Shown here in pieces: positions 51,246-59,372 of a stretch of 64,000 bases of DNA. The notes beneath the pieces were generated by a model. The model ran no database searches, was not told the origin of the DNA, and saw nothing but the letters and a program-made list of their open reading frames with translations. Made by a program: the position numbers and the translations under genes. The stretch is from Streptomyces sp. NBC_01454 (GTDB lineage Bacteria; Actinomycetota; Actinomycetes; Streptomycetales; Streptomycetaceae): positions 4,960,001 to 5,024,000 of the forward strand of contig NZ_CP109460.1 in NCBI RefSeq assembly GCF_036227565.1. Reading direction: 5' to 3'. The stretch's first letter is position 1. Each line of letters opens with the position of its first letter.

Positions 51246-52414
51246 GCTCCTCCCTGGACGCCGCCCGGGATCTGCTCGCCCGCTGGCCCGTCGTCGACGG
51301 CCACAACGACCTGCCCTGGGCGCTGCGGGAGCAGGTCCGCTACGACCTCGACCGGCGTGACATCGCCAGCGACCAGTCCGCGCATCTGCACACCGATCTG
51401 CCGCGGCTGCGGGCCGGCGGCGTCGGCGCGCAGTTCTGGTCGGTGTACGTACGCGCCGACTACGCGGGCGACCAGGCCGTCAGCGCGACCCTCGAACAGA
51501 TCGATGTGGTGCGCGAGCTGCTCGCCCGTCATCCCGGCGAGCTGCGTGCGGCGCACACCGCCGACGAGATGGAGGCGGCCCGCGCCGAGGGCCGGATCGC
51601 CTCCCTCATGGGCGCCGAGGGCGGCCACTCCATCAACAACTCGCTGGCCACCCTGCGCGCGCTGCACCGGCTGGGCGTGCGCTACATGACGCTCACCCAC
51701 AACGACACCATCGACTGGGCGGATTCCGCGACCGACGAGCCGCGCCACAACGGGCTGTCGGCCTTCGGCGAGGAGGTCGTCCGGGAGATGAACCGCTGCG
51801 GGATGCTGGTCGACCTCTCGCACGTCTCGGCCGACACCATGCGCGACGCGCTGCGCGTCAGCACCGCGCCGGTGATCTTCTCGCACTCCTCCGCCCGCGC
51901 CGTCTGCGACCATCCGCGCAACATCCCCGACGACGTGCTGGCGCAGCTGCCCGCCAACGGCGGTGTCGCGATGGCCACCTTCGTGCCGAAGTTCGTGCTG
52001 CCCGCGGCCGTCGAGTGGACCCGGCGCGCCGACGAGAACATGCGGGCACACGGGCTGCACCACCTCGACACCACCGAGGACGCCATGCGCGTCCATCGCG
52101 CCTTCGAGGCCGCCCACCCCCGCCCGAGGGCCACCGCGGCCACCGTCGCCGATCACCTCGATCACATGCGGGAGGTCGCGGGCGTCGACCACATCGGCAT
52201 CGGCGGCGACTTCGACGGCACCGCCTTCACCCCCGACGACCTGGCCGATGTCGCGGGCTACCCGCACCTGATCGCCGAACTCCTGGACCGCAAGTGGTCC
52301 GAGTCCGACCTGGCCAAACTCACCTGGCACAACGCGGTGCGCGCTTTGCGCGCGGCGGAGGACGTGGCGCGCGCGGAGCGGCAGCTACGGGGGCCGTCGC
52401 ACGCAGTGATCTGA
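51242..52414 (+). CDS. Membrane dipeptidase (renal dipeptidase family, M19)
   Basis: 390 residues. The zinc-binding sequence [14 protein letters not shown] (His-X-Asp) is at the N-terminus, the bridging Glu is in [14 protein letters not shown], and the histidines are in [12 protein letters not shown] and [20 protein letters not shown]. The Asp segment [14 protein letters not shown] completes the site. It cleaves dipeptides, including some with D-residues. No signal peptide or lipobox is visible, so despite the family name it is probably cytoplasmic. The GTG at 51242 overlaps the purE stop. Its coupling to purK-purE is common in streptomycetes but has no obvious pathway logic. Confidence 0.92.
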   Translation: MSSSLDAARDLLARWPVVDGHNDLPWALREQVRYDLDRRDIASDQSAHLHTDLPRLRAGGVGAQFWSVYVRADYAGDQAVSATLEQIDVVRELLARHPGELRAAHTADEMEAARAEGRIASLMGAEGGHSINNSLATLRALHRLGVRYMTLTHNDTIDWADSATDEPRHNGLSAFGEEVVREMNRCGMLVDLSHVSADTMRDALRVSTAPVIFSHSSARAVCDHPRNIPDDVLAQLPANGGVAMATFVPKFVLPAAVEWTRRADENMRAHGLHHLDTTEDAMRVHRAFEAAHPRPRATAATVADHLDHMREVAGVDHIGIGGDFDGTAFTPDDLADVAGYPHLIAELLDRKWSESDLAKLTWHNAVRALRAAEDVARAERQLRGPSHAVI

Positions 52415-52434
52415 CGCCGCACGTTGTTGGCTGG

Positions 52435-52874
52435 CCCGCCGCGCTTTGCCGTGCGCCCACGTTGTTGGCTGTCCCGCCGTGGTGGCTTGTCGTCGTTGCG
52501 CCTGCGGCGGGCTGTTGTCGCTGCGCTGGCTGTTCGGCTGCGGGTCCGGCTCTCCGGACTTCGTCCTGCGGTCCGGCCCCTTCCGTTGGGGGTGGTGGAG
52601 GCCGGTGGGGGTGTGGGTGGGTGGTCAGGCGCCCGCCGTTGCGCTTTGCCGTGCGCTCACGTTGTTGGCTGTCCCGCCGCGCTTTGCCGTGCGCCCACGT
52701 TGTTGGCCGTCCCGCCGTGGTGGCTTGTCGTCGTTGCGCCTGCGGCGGGCTGTTGTCGCTGCGCTGGCTGTTCGGCTGCGGGTCCGGCTCTCCGGACTTC
52801 GTCCTGCGGTCCGGCCCCTTCCGTTGGGGGTGGTGGAGGCCGGTGGGGGTGCAGGTAGGTGGTCAGGCGCCCGC
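52435..52874 (+). repeat. Two near-identical 202-bp direct repeats, 238-bp period
   Basis: Copies at 52435-52636 and 52673-52874 are almost identical; partial copies of the CACGTTGTTGGCTG part lie at 52420 and 52658. Each copy contains a 55-base core (52458-52512 and 52696-52750) that runs from CACGTTGTTGGC through CCGCCGTGGTGGC to CGCCTGCGGCGGGC. The core is the reverse complement of the unit repeated at 52981-53315. Confidence 0.85.
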
Positions 52875-52980
52875 GGTCGACGCCATCACGCTTGCCCCCA
52901 CGAGTCTTTCCCCCCCACTCACGGGAGGGGCCGCGCCGCAGGACGGAGTCCGGAGGAGCGGCACCGCACCCGACCACTCA

Positions 52981-53315
52981 CGCCCGCCGCAGGCGCTACG
53001 GCGAGACGTCACCACGGTGGGGAAGTCGACCACCCACGCCCGCCGCAGGCGCTACGGCGAGACGTCACCACGGTGGGGAAGTCGACCACCCACGCCCGCC
53101 GCAGGCGCTACGGCGAGACGTCACCACGGTGGGGAAGTCGACCACGCACGCCCGCCGCAGGCGCTACGGCGAGACGCCACTACGGCGGGACAGCCGAAAA
53201 CATGCGACCGCGGCGCGCAGCGCAAGCGCAACCCGCACGGCGGGGAAGTCGACCACCCACGCCCGCCGCAGGCGCCACGGCGAGAAGCCCACCACGGCGG
53301 GACAGCCGAAAACGT
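52981..53315 (-). repeat. 56-bp tandem array, five copies
   Basis: Four head-to-tail units start at 52981, 53037, 53093 and 53149 (each beginning CGCCCGCCGCAGGCG), and a fifth starts at 53260. The fifth is the most complete and on the minus strand reads CACGTTTTCGGCTGTCCCGC onward, nearly matching the left-block core. The array ends 13 bases from the UDP-glucose dehydrogenase stop. Exact 56-base spacing implies recent amplification. Confidence 0.88.
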
Positions 53316-53328
53316 GGGAAGAAATCCG

Positions 53329-54669
53329 CTACGCGGACGGGCGCCCAAGCGCCCGGTAGGTCCAGCCCGCCTTGCGCCAGAGGTCCGGGTCCAAGGCATT
53401 GCGGCCGTCCAAGATGCGGCGCTCGGCGACGACGTCGCCCAACGTGGCGGGGTCCAGTTCACGGAACTCGCGCCACTCCGTGAGGTGCAGCACCACGTCC
53501 GCGCCGCGCACCGCCTCCAGCGCGCTGTCCGCGTACGCCAGCGTCGGGAAGATACGCCGGGCGTTCTCCATGCCCTTCGGGTCGTAGACCGTCACCTGGC
53601 CGCCCTGGAGGTGGATCTGGCCGGCGACGTTGAGCGCGGGGGAGTCGCGGACGTCGTCCGAGTCCGGCTTGAAGGTCGCGCCCAGCACGGCGACCCGCTT
53701 GCCCAGGAAGCCGCCGCCGACCGCGTTGCGGGTCAGCTCGACCATGTGGCCGCGGCGCCGCATGTTGATCGAGTCGATCTCGCGCAGGAACGTCAGCGCC
53801 TGGTCGGCGCCCAGTTCACCGGCGCGCGCCATGAAGGCCCGCAGGTCCTTGGGCAGACAGCCGCCGCCGAAGCCGATACCGGCCCGCAGGAACTTCTTGC
53901 CGATCCGGTCGTCGTGCCCGATGGCCTCGGCGAGCTTCACCACATCGCCGTCGGCCGCCTCGCAGATCTCCGCCATCGCGTTGATGAAGGAGATCTTCGT
54001 GGCCAGGAAGGAGTTGGCGGAGGTCTTCACCAGCTCGGACGTCGGGTAGTCCATGGCGATGAAGGGGGAGCCCTCGGCGATCGGCGTGGCGTACACCTCA
54101 CGCAGCAGCTCTTCGCCCCGTTCGCCGGCCACGCCCACCACGATCCGGTCCGGGTGCAGGGTGTCCTGGACGGCGAAGCCCTCGCGCAGGAACTCCGGGT
54201 TCCAGGCCAGCTCCACCTCCGCGCCGGCCGGGGCGGCCGCGGCCAGCCGCTCGGCGAGCCGGGCCGCGCTGCCCACCGGCACCGTCGACTTGCCGACCAC
54301 CAGGGCGGGCCGGGTCAGATGCGGAGCCAGCGCGTCGAAGGCGCTCTCCACGTAGGACATGTCACAGGCGTACTCCCCGTGCTTCTGCGGGGTGTTCACA
54401 CAGACGAAGTGGACATCGCCGAAGGCGCCGGCCTCCTCATAGGAGGTGGTGAAGCGCAGCCGCCCGCTCGCCCCCTCGATCCCGGCGACATGGCGGCGCA
54501 GCAGGTCCTCCAGGCCGGGCTCGTACATCGGGACCTCGCCCCGCTGCAGCATCTCGATCTTCTCGGGGACCACGTCGAGCCCCAGCACCTCGAAGCCCAG
54601 CTCGGCCATGGCCGCGGCGTGGGTGGCGCCGAGGTAGCCGGTGCCGATCACTGTGATCTTGAGGGCCAT
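53329..54669 (-). CDS. UDP-glucose 6-dehydrogenase
   Basis: 446 residues. It oxidises UDP-glucose to UDP-glucuronate with two NAD. The NAD fold is ITVIGTGYLGATHAAAMAEL; VCVNTPQKHGEYACDMSYVE, STVPVGSAARLAERL and LAWNPEFLREGFAVQDTLHP follow; the catalytic cysteine is in GIGFGGGCLPKDLRAF; the C-terminal domain has VLGATFKPDSDDVRDSPAL. The ATG at 54669 has GGAG six bases upstream. UDP-glucuronate would feed surface polysaccharide or teichuronic-type polymers, in keeping with the LCP ligases to the right. Its 3' end abuts a repeat array. Confidence 0.95.
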   Translation of the reverse strand: MALKITVIGTGYLGATHAAAMAELGFEVLGLDVVPEKIEMLQRGEVPMYEPGLEDLLRRHVAGIEGASGRLRFTTSYEEAGAFGDVHFVCVNTPQKHGEYACDMSYVESAFDALAPHLTRPALVVGKSTVPVGSAARLAERLAAAAPAGAEVELAWNPEFLREGFAVQDTLHPDRIVVGVAGERGEELLREVYATPIAEGSPFIAMDYPTSELVKTSANSFLATKISFINAMAEICEAADGDVVKLAEAIGHDDRIGKKFLRAGIGFGGGCLPKDLRAFMARAGELGADQALTFLREIDSINMRRRGHMVELTRNAVGGGFLGKRVAVLGATFKPDSDDVRDSPALNVAGQIHLQGGQVTVYDPKGMENARRIFPTLAYADSALEAVRGADVVLHLTEWREFRELDPATLGDVVAERRILDGRNALDPDLWRKAGWTYRALGRPSA

Positions 54670-54854
54670 GGATGCTCCAAACAAGCGGGGCGGCGCGGGC
54701 GCCGGCATACAGGGTGGTGGTCGGGTGTGACGGGCGGGCGGGCAATTGGCGCTGACCGAGCATAGTCGGGCTCGGAACGGGTCACTCCAGCCGCTCGCCC
54801 CGCCCCGCGGGTCACTGTCGGCAACCTCACGTATCCGCAGCCGGATCCGGCGCC

Positions 54855-54887
54855 TAGAATCCGGAGAGATAACGGGTTACTTAACGG
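54855..54887 (+). promoter_or_regulatory. Promoter/operator candidate before acyl-CoA dehydrogenase
   Basis: TAGAAT at 54855-54860 is a good -10 for the housekeeping sigma factor. Immediately downstream lie two direct copies of TAACGG (54870-54875 and 54882-54887), within an AT-rich TTAACGGTAGTTAGC, a plausible site for a TetR/FadR-type fatty-acid regulator. No -35 is clear. Confidence 0.4.
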
Positions 54888-54927
54888 TAGTTAGCACTGC
54901 AGTCAGCTCTCAGGGGAGTGAGAAACC

Positions 54928-56103
54928 TTGGCGGGAACCGCTGATTTCGATCTGTACCGGCCGTCGGAGGAGCACGACATGCTCCGCGAGTCGGTGCGCT
55001 CGCTCGCCGAGGCGAAGATCGCGCCGTTCGCCGCCGCGGTGGACGAGGAGGCCCGCTTCCCGCAGGAGGCGCACGACGCGCTGGTCGCCAACGACCTGCA
55101 CGCCGTCCATGTCCCGGAGGCCTACGGGGGCGCCGGCGCCGATGCCCTGGCGACCGTCATCGTCATCGAGGAGGTCGCCCGCGTCTGCGCGTCGTCCTCC
55201 CTCATCCCGGCGGTCAACAAGCTCGGCTCGCTGCCGGTGGTACTCTCCGGCTCCGAGGAGCTGAAGGCGAAGTACCTGGGCCCGCTGGCCAAGGGCGACG
55301 GGATGTTCTCGTACTGCCTGAGCGAGCCGGACGCCGGCTCCGACGCGGCAGGGATGAAGACCAAGGCCGTCCGTGACGGCGACCACTACGTCCTCAACGG
55401 CGTCAAGCGCTGGATCACCAACGCCGGCGTCAGCGAGTTCTACACGGTGATGGCCGTCACCGACCCCGAGAAGCGTTCCAAGGGCATCTCGGCCTTCGTC
55501 GTCGAGAAGGGCGACGAGGGCGTCTCCTTCGGCGCCCCGGAGAAGAAGCTCGGCATCAAGGGCTCCCCGACCCGCGAGGTCTACCTCGACAACGTCCGGA
55601 TCCCCGCCGACCGCATCATCGGCGCCGAGGGAACCGGCTTCGCCACCGCCATGAAGACCCTGGACCACACCCGCATCACCATCGCGGCCCAGGCGCTCGG
55701 CATCGCCCAGGGCGCCCTGGACTACGCCAAGGGCTACGTCCAGGAGCGCAAGCAGTTCGGCAAGCCGATCGGCGACTTCCAGGGCGTCCAGTTCATGCTC
55801 GCCGACATGGCCATGAAGGTGGAGGCGGCCCGTCAGCTCACCTACGCCGCGGCCGCCCGCTCGGAGCGGATATCCGCCGGCGGCAAGGGCGAGGACCTGA
55901 CGTTCTTCGGCGCCGCGGCCAAGTGCTACGCCTCCGACGCCGCCATGGAGGTCACCACGGACGCCGTCCAGCTGCTCGGCGGCTACGGCTACACCCGTGA
56001 CTACCCGGTCGAGCGGATGATGCGCGACGCGAAGATCACGCAGATCTACGAGGGCACGAACCAGGTCCAGCGGATCGTGATGGCGCGCAACCTCCCGCAG
56101 TAG
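54928..56103 (+). CDS. Acyl-CoA dehydrogenase
   Basis: 391 residues, FAD flavoprotein for the first step of beta-oxidation. Marks are YCLSEPDAGSDAAGMKTKAV, WITNAGVSEFYTVMAVTD (FAD-binding), RKQFGKPIGDFQGVQFMLAD and the C-terminal LLGGYGYTRDYPVERMMRDA with ITQIYEGTNQVQR, where the Glu of YEGTN is the usual catalytic base of short/medium-chain enzymes. The TTG at 54928 has GGGGAG nine bases upstream. The gene is monocistronic, with a possible operator before it and a hairpin after it. Chain-length preference cannot be told by eye. Confidence 0.94.
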   Translation: MAGTADFDLYRPSEEHDMLRESVRSLAEAKIAPFAAAVDEEARFPQEAHDALVANDLHAVHVPEAYGGAGADALATVIVIEEVARVCASSSLIPAVNKLGSLPVVLSGSEELKAKYLGPLAKGDGMFSYCLSEPDAGSDAAGMKTKAVRDGDHYVLNGVKRWITNAGVSEFYTVMAVTDPEKRSKGISAFVVEKGDEGVSFGAPEKKLGIKGSPTREVYLDNVRIPADRIIGAEGTGFATAMKTLDHTRITIAAQALGIAQGALDYAKGYVQERKQFGKPIGDFQGVQFMLADMAMKVEAARQLTYAAAARSERISAGGKGEDLTFFGAAAKCYASDAAMEVTTDAVQLLGGYGYTRDYPVERMMRDAKITQIYEGTNQVQRIVMARNLPQ

Positions 56104-56122
56104 GCCGCAGATACGGCACACG

Positions 56123-56163
56123 GCGAGGGCCCCGGACCGCAGTGGCGGTCCGGGGCCCCTCGC
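56123..56163. terminator. Bidirectional terminator
   Basis: GCGAGGGCCCCGGACCGC pairs with the facing arm at 56145-56163 with a single bulged base and a four-base loop. It lies between the convergent acyl-CoA dehydrogenase and LCP genes. Confidence 0.85.
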
Positions 56164-56178
56164 GTCGTGCGGGCGTGG

Positions 56179-57474
56179 TCAGTTGCCGCTGACGGTGACC
56201 TTCTCGTCGTTGTTCAGCTGCTGGACCAGCTGGCGGAGCTTGGCCTTGTCCCAGACGAGGTTGCCGCCGGTGGAGCCGGAGATGGGCATGTTCATCGACT
56301 TGCCCTCGCCGCCGGTGACGCCCTTCATCGCGAAGAACATGCTGCCGAGGTCGAACAGGTTCATGTCCTTGTCGACGATGAGGGTGGCCAGTCCGGCGCT
56401 CATCGTCGGGTAGAGCTTGAAGGGGTTGAGCACGGTCCCCGGGGTGGCCGTCTGGCTGGCCAGCGTCGCCAGGAACTTCTGCTGGTTCTTCGTCCGGTCC
56501 AGGTCCTGGCCGGCGAAGGCGTGCCGGGTGCGGACGAAGGCGAGTGCCTGCTGGCCGTTGAGCGTCTGCTTGCCGGCCGGGAAGTCGGCGCCGGAGTTCT
56601 TGTCCTTGAACGCCTTGGGGATGTCCATCTCGACGCCGCCGATGGCGTCCACGATGTTGGCGAAGCCCGCGAAGCCGATCTCGACGTAGTGGTCGATGTG
56701 CAGCTTGGTGTTGTACTCGACGGTGCGCACCAGCAGCTCCGGGCCGTCCTCGGCGTAGGCCGCGTTGAGCTTGGTGTGCCGCCCGGTGTCCGGGTACTTC
56801 TTGCCGGAGTCCGAGCCGACGAACGACGGTATCTCGACGTCCGAGTCACGCGGCAGGGATATCAGCGTCGGGCCGTTGCTGCCGTCGTGCAGGATCATCA
56901 TCGAGTCGGTGCGCTTGCCCGCGGCGGAGCCGGTGTGCAGCTTCTGCTTCTCCGCGGCAGACATGCCCTCGCGGCTGTCCGAGCCGACGATCAGGTAGTT
57001 GGTGCCGTCGCCCGTCACCGGCCGGTCGATGACCTTGCTCAGGTCCACCTGGCGGCGGAGCTTGCCGTCGGCCCAGAAGTAGGTGGCGACCGAGGCCACC
57101 GCGAGCACCGCGACCAGGGTGATCACGGTCCACTTGATCCGCCGGCCCCAGCGCGGGCGCGGCCGCCCGGGCCGTCCGTCGCCGAGGTCGTCGCCGCGAC
57201 GGCCCCCGCCGCCCCCGCCGCCGTAGACCTGGCCGGTGCTGTAACCGCTGTCGTACGAGTCGTCGTAGCCCTGGGACTGCTGCGGCGGCACGGTCGCGCC
57301 CCTGCGCGGGGACATCGACTGCGGCAGCGGCGGCTCGTGCCGCTGGTAGCCGGAGCCTGCGTCGCGCCGTACCTGGGGCATGGCACGCGCACCCTCCGGC
57401 TCGGCACTGCCGCTGCCGTATCCGTACCGGTTGCCGCTCTGGTCGCCGGACCACCCATTGGGCCACTCATTCAT
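56179..57474 (-). CDS. LytR-CpsA-Psr (LCP) family protein 1
   Basis: 431 residues. A 110-residue cytoplasmic, Gly/Tyr/Arg-rich, disordered N-terminus precedes a membrane helix (WTVITLVAVLAVASVATYFW). The extracellular LCP domain has TNYLIVGSDSREGMSAAEKQ, TDSMMILHD, PTLISLPRDSDVEIP, KLNAAYAEDGPELLVRTVEY, the HIDHYVEIGFAGF signature and RTRHAFAGQDLDRTKNQQKF. LCP proteins transfer teichoic-type or other anionic glycans from a lipid carrier to peptidoglycan. The start is uncertain: the ATG at 57474 lacks a ribosome site and ATG 57489 is close by. It is the first of three LCP genes in 8 kb. Confidence 0.92.
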   Translation of the reverse strand: MNEWPNGWSGDQSGNRYGYGSGSAEPEGARAMPQVRRDAGSGYQRHEPPLPQSMSPRRGATVPPQQSQGYDDSYDSGYSTGQVYGGGGGGGRRGDDLGDGRPGRPRPRWGRRIKWTVITLVAVLAVASVATYFWADGKLRRQVDLSKVIDRPVTGDGTNYLIVGSDSREGMSAAEKQKLHTGSAAGKRTDSMMILHDGSNGPTLISLPRDSDVEIPSFVGSDSGKKYPDTGRHTKLNAAYAEDGPELLVRTVEYNTKLHIDHYVEIGFAGFANIVDAIGGVEMDIPKAFKDKNSGADFPAGKQTLNGQQALAFVRTRHAFAGQDLDRTKNQQKFLATLASQTATPGTVLNPFKLYPTMSAGLATLIVDKDMNLFDLGSMFFAMKGVTGGEGKSMNMPISGSTGGNLVWDKAKLRQLVQQLNNDEKVTVSGN

Positions 57475-57745
57475 AGGAGGAGTGTGCATGCCGCGGCGGG
57501 GTGCTCCATAGAGCGGGTGCCGGATCGGGCCAGGGCTGTTGCAGAGCTGATGCAAAGCCACGGCGGCCTTTGGCCGCATACCGGAAGGGGACGTCACCAT
57601 TCCGACCTGGGATAACGGAAGCCTGTATTCCGGTTTGTATCCGGCGGGCACCGCGAGAGCAATGTCACGGAGCTGCCGCGGGGGCGAGAGCTGTCTCACG
57701 GACCGCGCGGGGCCCGGCCGTCCGCGGGCCACTTAGGCTGGCCGT

Positions 57746-58300
57746 ATGACCGAACTCGTCACCGAAAAGCCCGAGGATGAACAGGCGGGCAGGCCCACCT
57801 CCGTGTCCCGCATCACCCTCAGCCACATCATGACGGCGGTCGACACCAACCTGCTGGGAACGGTGCACGGCGGCGTGATCATGAAGCTCGTGGACGACGC
57901 GGCGGGTGCGGTCGCCGGGCGCCACTCCGGCGGGCCGGCCGTGACCGCCTCCATGGACGAGATGGTCTTCCTCGAGCCGGTGCGGATCGGCGACCTCGTC
58001 CATGTGCGCGCCCAGGTCAACTGGACCGGCCGCTCCTCGATGGAGGTCGGCGTGCGGGTCCTGGCCGAGCGCTGGAACGAATCCAGCCCCGCCCAGCAGG
58101 TCGGCTCCGCCTACCTCGTCTTCGCCGCCGTCGACGAGCAGGGCAAGCCGCGCCGGGTGCCGCCGGTGGTCCCCGAGACCGAGCGCGACCAGCGCCGCTA
58201 CCAGGAGGCGCAGATCCGCCGTACGCACCGCCTCGCCCGGCGGCGCGCCATCAAGGAGCTGCGCGAACGACGTGCCGCGGAAGGCCTCGACGACGCATAG
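57746..58300 (+). CDS. Acyl-CoA thioesterase (hotdog fold)
   Basis: 184 residues. The hotdog domain spans about residues 20-140: SRITLSHIMTAVDTNLLGTV, HGGVIMKLVDDAAGAVAGRH (the catalytic HGG-D region), VTASMDEMVFLEPVRIGDLV and VGSAYLVFAAVDEQGKPRRV. This is the YciA/BFIT-like type that hydrolyses acyl-CoA. The C-terminal 40 residues are a highly charged helix (RRYQEAQIRRTHRLARRRAI). The ATG at 57746 is six bases after TAGGCT and has no ribosome site, so the transcript is probably leaderless. Its last 50 bases overlap the end of the convergent VanZ gene. Confidence 0.9.
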   Translation: MTELVTEKPEDEQAGRPTSVSRITLSHIMTAVDTNLLGTVHGGVIMKLVDDAAGAVAGRHSGGPAVTASMDEMVFLEPVRIGDLVHVRAQVNWTGRSSMEVGVRVLAERWNESSPAQQVGSAYLVFAAVDEQGKPRRVPPVVPETERDQRRYQEAQIRRTHRLARRRAIKELRERRAAEGLDDA

Positions 58301-58832
58301 CGGCGACCGTCAGCTGCGCGAGCAGCGCCAGGCCTGTACCGATGACGGTGCCGGCCGCCGCGCAGATCACATCGTCGACATCGGCGATCCGCCCGGCCCG
58401 CATCAGCAGCTGCGCGGTCTCGATGACCAGGCACAGGCCCACCCCCAGCAGGAACGCCGCGGCGGCCGAGACGCGCGGCGCGGCGAACCGCAGCAGCAGC
58501 GGCGCGGGGACGAACAGCGCGGCATTGGCGATCTGCCGCCGCACCAGCATCCCCAGCTCCCCGGGCTCCAGCTGGGCGCCCAGATCGAACAGTCCCTCAC
58601 CGGGCCGCCACCACACCGTGGCGTCCCCGGAGCCGATCGGCTGGCTGGGCGTGAGCGTCGCCACCAGGAGCAGCAGCAGCCAGCCGGCCAGCAGCATCCG
58701 GGCCGTGGTGCGCGGTGCGCGGCCCCCCAGGGCGCGGGCCGTCCACAGGGCCAGCGCCAGCGCCACCATCAGCGCCAGGGCCAGGAAGAGCACCACCGAG
58801 CCGGGCGTGATGCCCAGCACTACCTGCCACAC
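58251..58832 (-). CDS. VanZ-family membrane protein
   Basis: 193 residues with about five membrane helices. The VanZ-like core includes LLVATLTPSQPIGSGDATVW, QIANAALFVPAPLLLRFAAP and FLLGVGLCLVIETAQLLMRA followed by GRIADVDDVICAAAGTVIG, the family's conserved ETxQ...GRxxDVxDxxxN-type segment. Function in non-vancomycin hosts is unclear; a role in envelope or antibiotic response is assumed. The GTG at 58832 has AAAGGGG seven bases upstream. It overlaps the thioesterase tail-to-tail by 50 bases. A secreted-protein gene lies just upstream. Confidence 0.85.
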   Translation of the reverse strand: MWQVVLGITPGSVVLFLALALMVALALALWTARALGGRAPRTTARMLLAGWLLLLLVATLTPSQPIGSGDATVWWRPGEGLFDLGAQLEPGELGMLVRRQIANAALFVPAPLLLRFAAPRVSAAAAFLLGVGLCLVIETAQLLMRAGRIADVDDVICAAAGTVIGTGLALLAQLTVAAMRRRGLPRHVVRAAP

Positions 58833-58861
58833 GATGCGCCCCTTTCAGGACATCCGGGACA

Positions 58862-59317
58862 TCAACTGCAGGTCCATTTTGTGACGTAGATCGTCTGCGC
58901 CCGCTCCATGACGCCCCGGATGCACTCGTCCGCGAGCATCTCCACCCGGCCGCTCAGCCCGACGGCACCGCCCTGCGTCCGCCGGGTGCCGAACCAGCCG
59001 GGGAAGGCCGTGATCCGGTCGTTCTTGCGCTGGTAGCCGAGCCGCACGATGATCTCGCCGGGCCCGGTGGGCGGGTGCCGCCGGTAGCTCGCGGTGTACG
59101 TCCCGTCGGACCCCACCGGGCCGCGCAGGCACAGCTGGCCGCGCACCAGATCCCCGCAGCCGGTCGGTGCGTCGGGCGCCGGCGGGGCCGCGGCGGCGGT
59201 GGCCGCGACCAGCCCCATGGCCGCGAGGGTCACCGTGACCCGGCGCGCACGGTGGTGTGCGCCCGGCCGCCGGGCCGGCGGCCCCGGCACGGTCCGGCGA
59301 GGCGCGGGGACACTCAT
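58862..59317 (-). CDS. Small secreted protein, hypothetical
   Basis: 151 residues. A basic N-terminus (RRTVPGPPARRPGAHHRARR) and hydrophobic stretch (VTLAAMGLVAATAAAA) form a signal peptide of about 45 residues. The mature part, of about 105 residues, starts with Cys-containing DAPTGCGDLVRGQLC and has aromatic-rich beta segments (YTASYRRHPPTG, IIVRLGYQRKNDRITAFPGW) and a C-terminal TKWTC. Three or four cysteines suggest disulfides. No family is recognised. The ATG at 59317 has GAGG four bases upstream. It lies between the second LCP gene and vanZ on the same strand. Confidence 0.6.
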   Translation of the reverse strand: MSVPAPRRTVPGPPARRPGAHHRARRVTVTLAAMGLVAATAAAAPPAPDAPTGCGDLVRGQLCLRGPVGSDGTYTASYRRHPPTGPGEIIVRLGYQRKNDRITAFPGWFGTRRTQGGAVGLSGRVEMLADECIRGVMERAQTIYVTKWTCS

Positions 59318-59372
59318 GCCGCCTCGCTTCGGCCAGGCGCGCAGCTTTCGCCGGGGAACGCGCCGCGCTCGC

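Larger units (their letters stand above)
52415..53328. other. Repeat-rich 914-bp intergenic region
   Basis: This is the longest gene-free stretch in the window, between the dipeptidase (plus) and UDP-glucose dehydrogenase (minus) stops. It is filled by two blocks of one repeat family in opposite orientations. Open frames run through it, but the repeat periods (238 and 56 bases) are not multiples of three and the predicted products are Cys/Trp/Arg-rich, so I regard it as non-coding. Confidence 0.7.

Noticed and set aside
52981..53315. CRISPR array
   Set aside because: The 56-bp units are head-to-tail with no unique spacers, and there are no cas genes.
52446..53483. Cys/Trp/Arg-rich open frames in the repeat blocks
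   Set aside because: They change frame from one repeat copy to the next, so there is no consistent repeated peptide; no ribosome sites.
52015..54765. Plus-strand frame of 916 codons spanning the repeats and UDP-glucose dehydrogenase
   Set aside because: It crosses a 914-bp repeat region whose periods are not multiples of three and is antisense to a well-supported dehydrogenase. Its product shows no domain.
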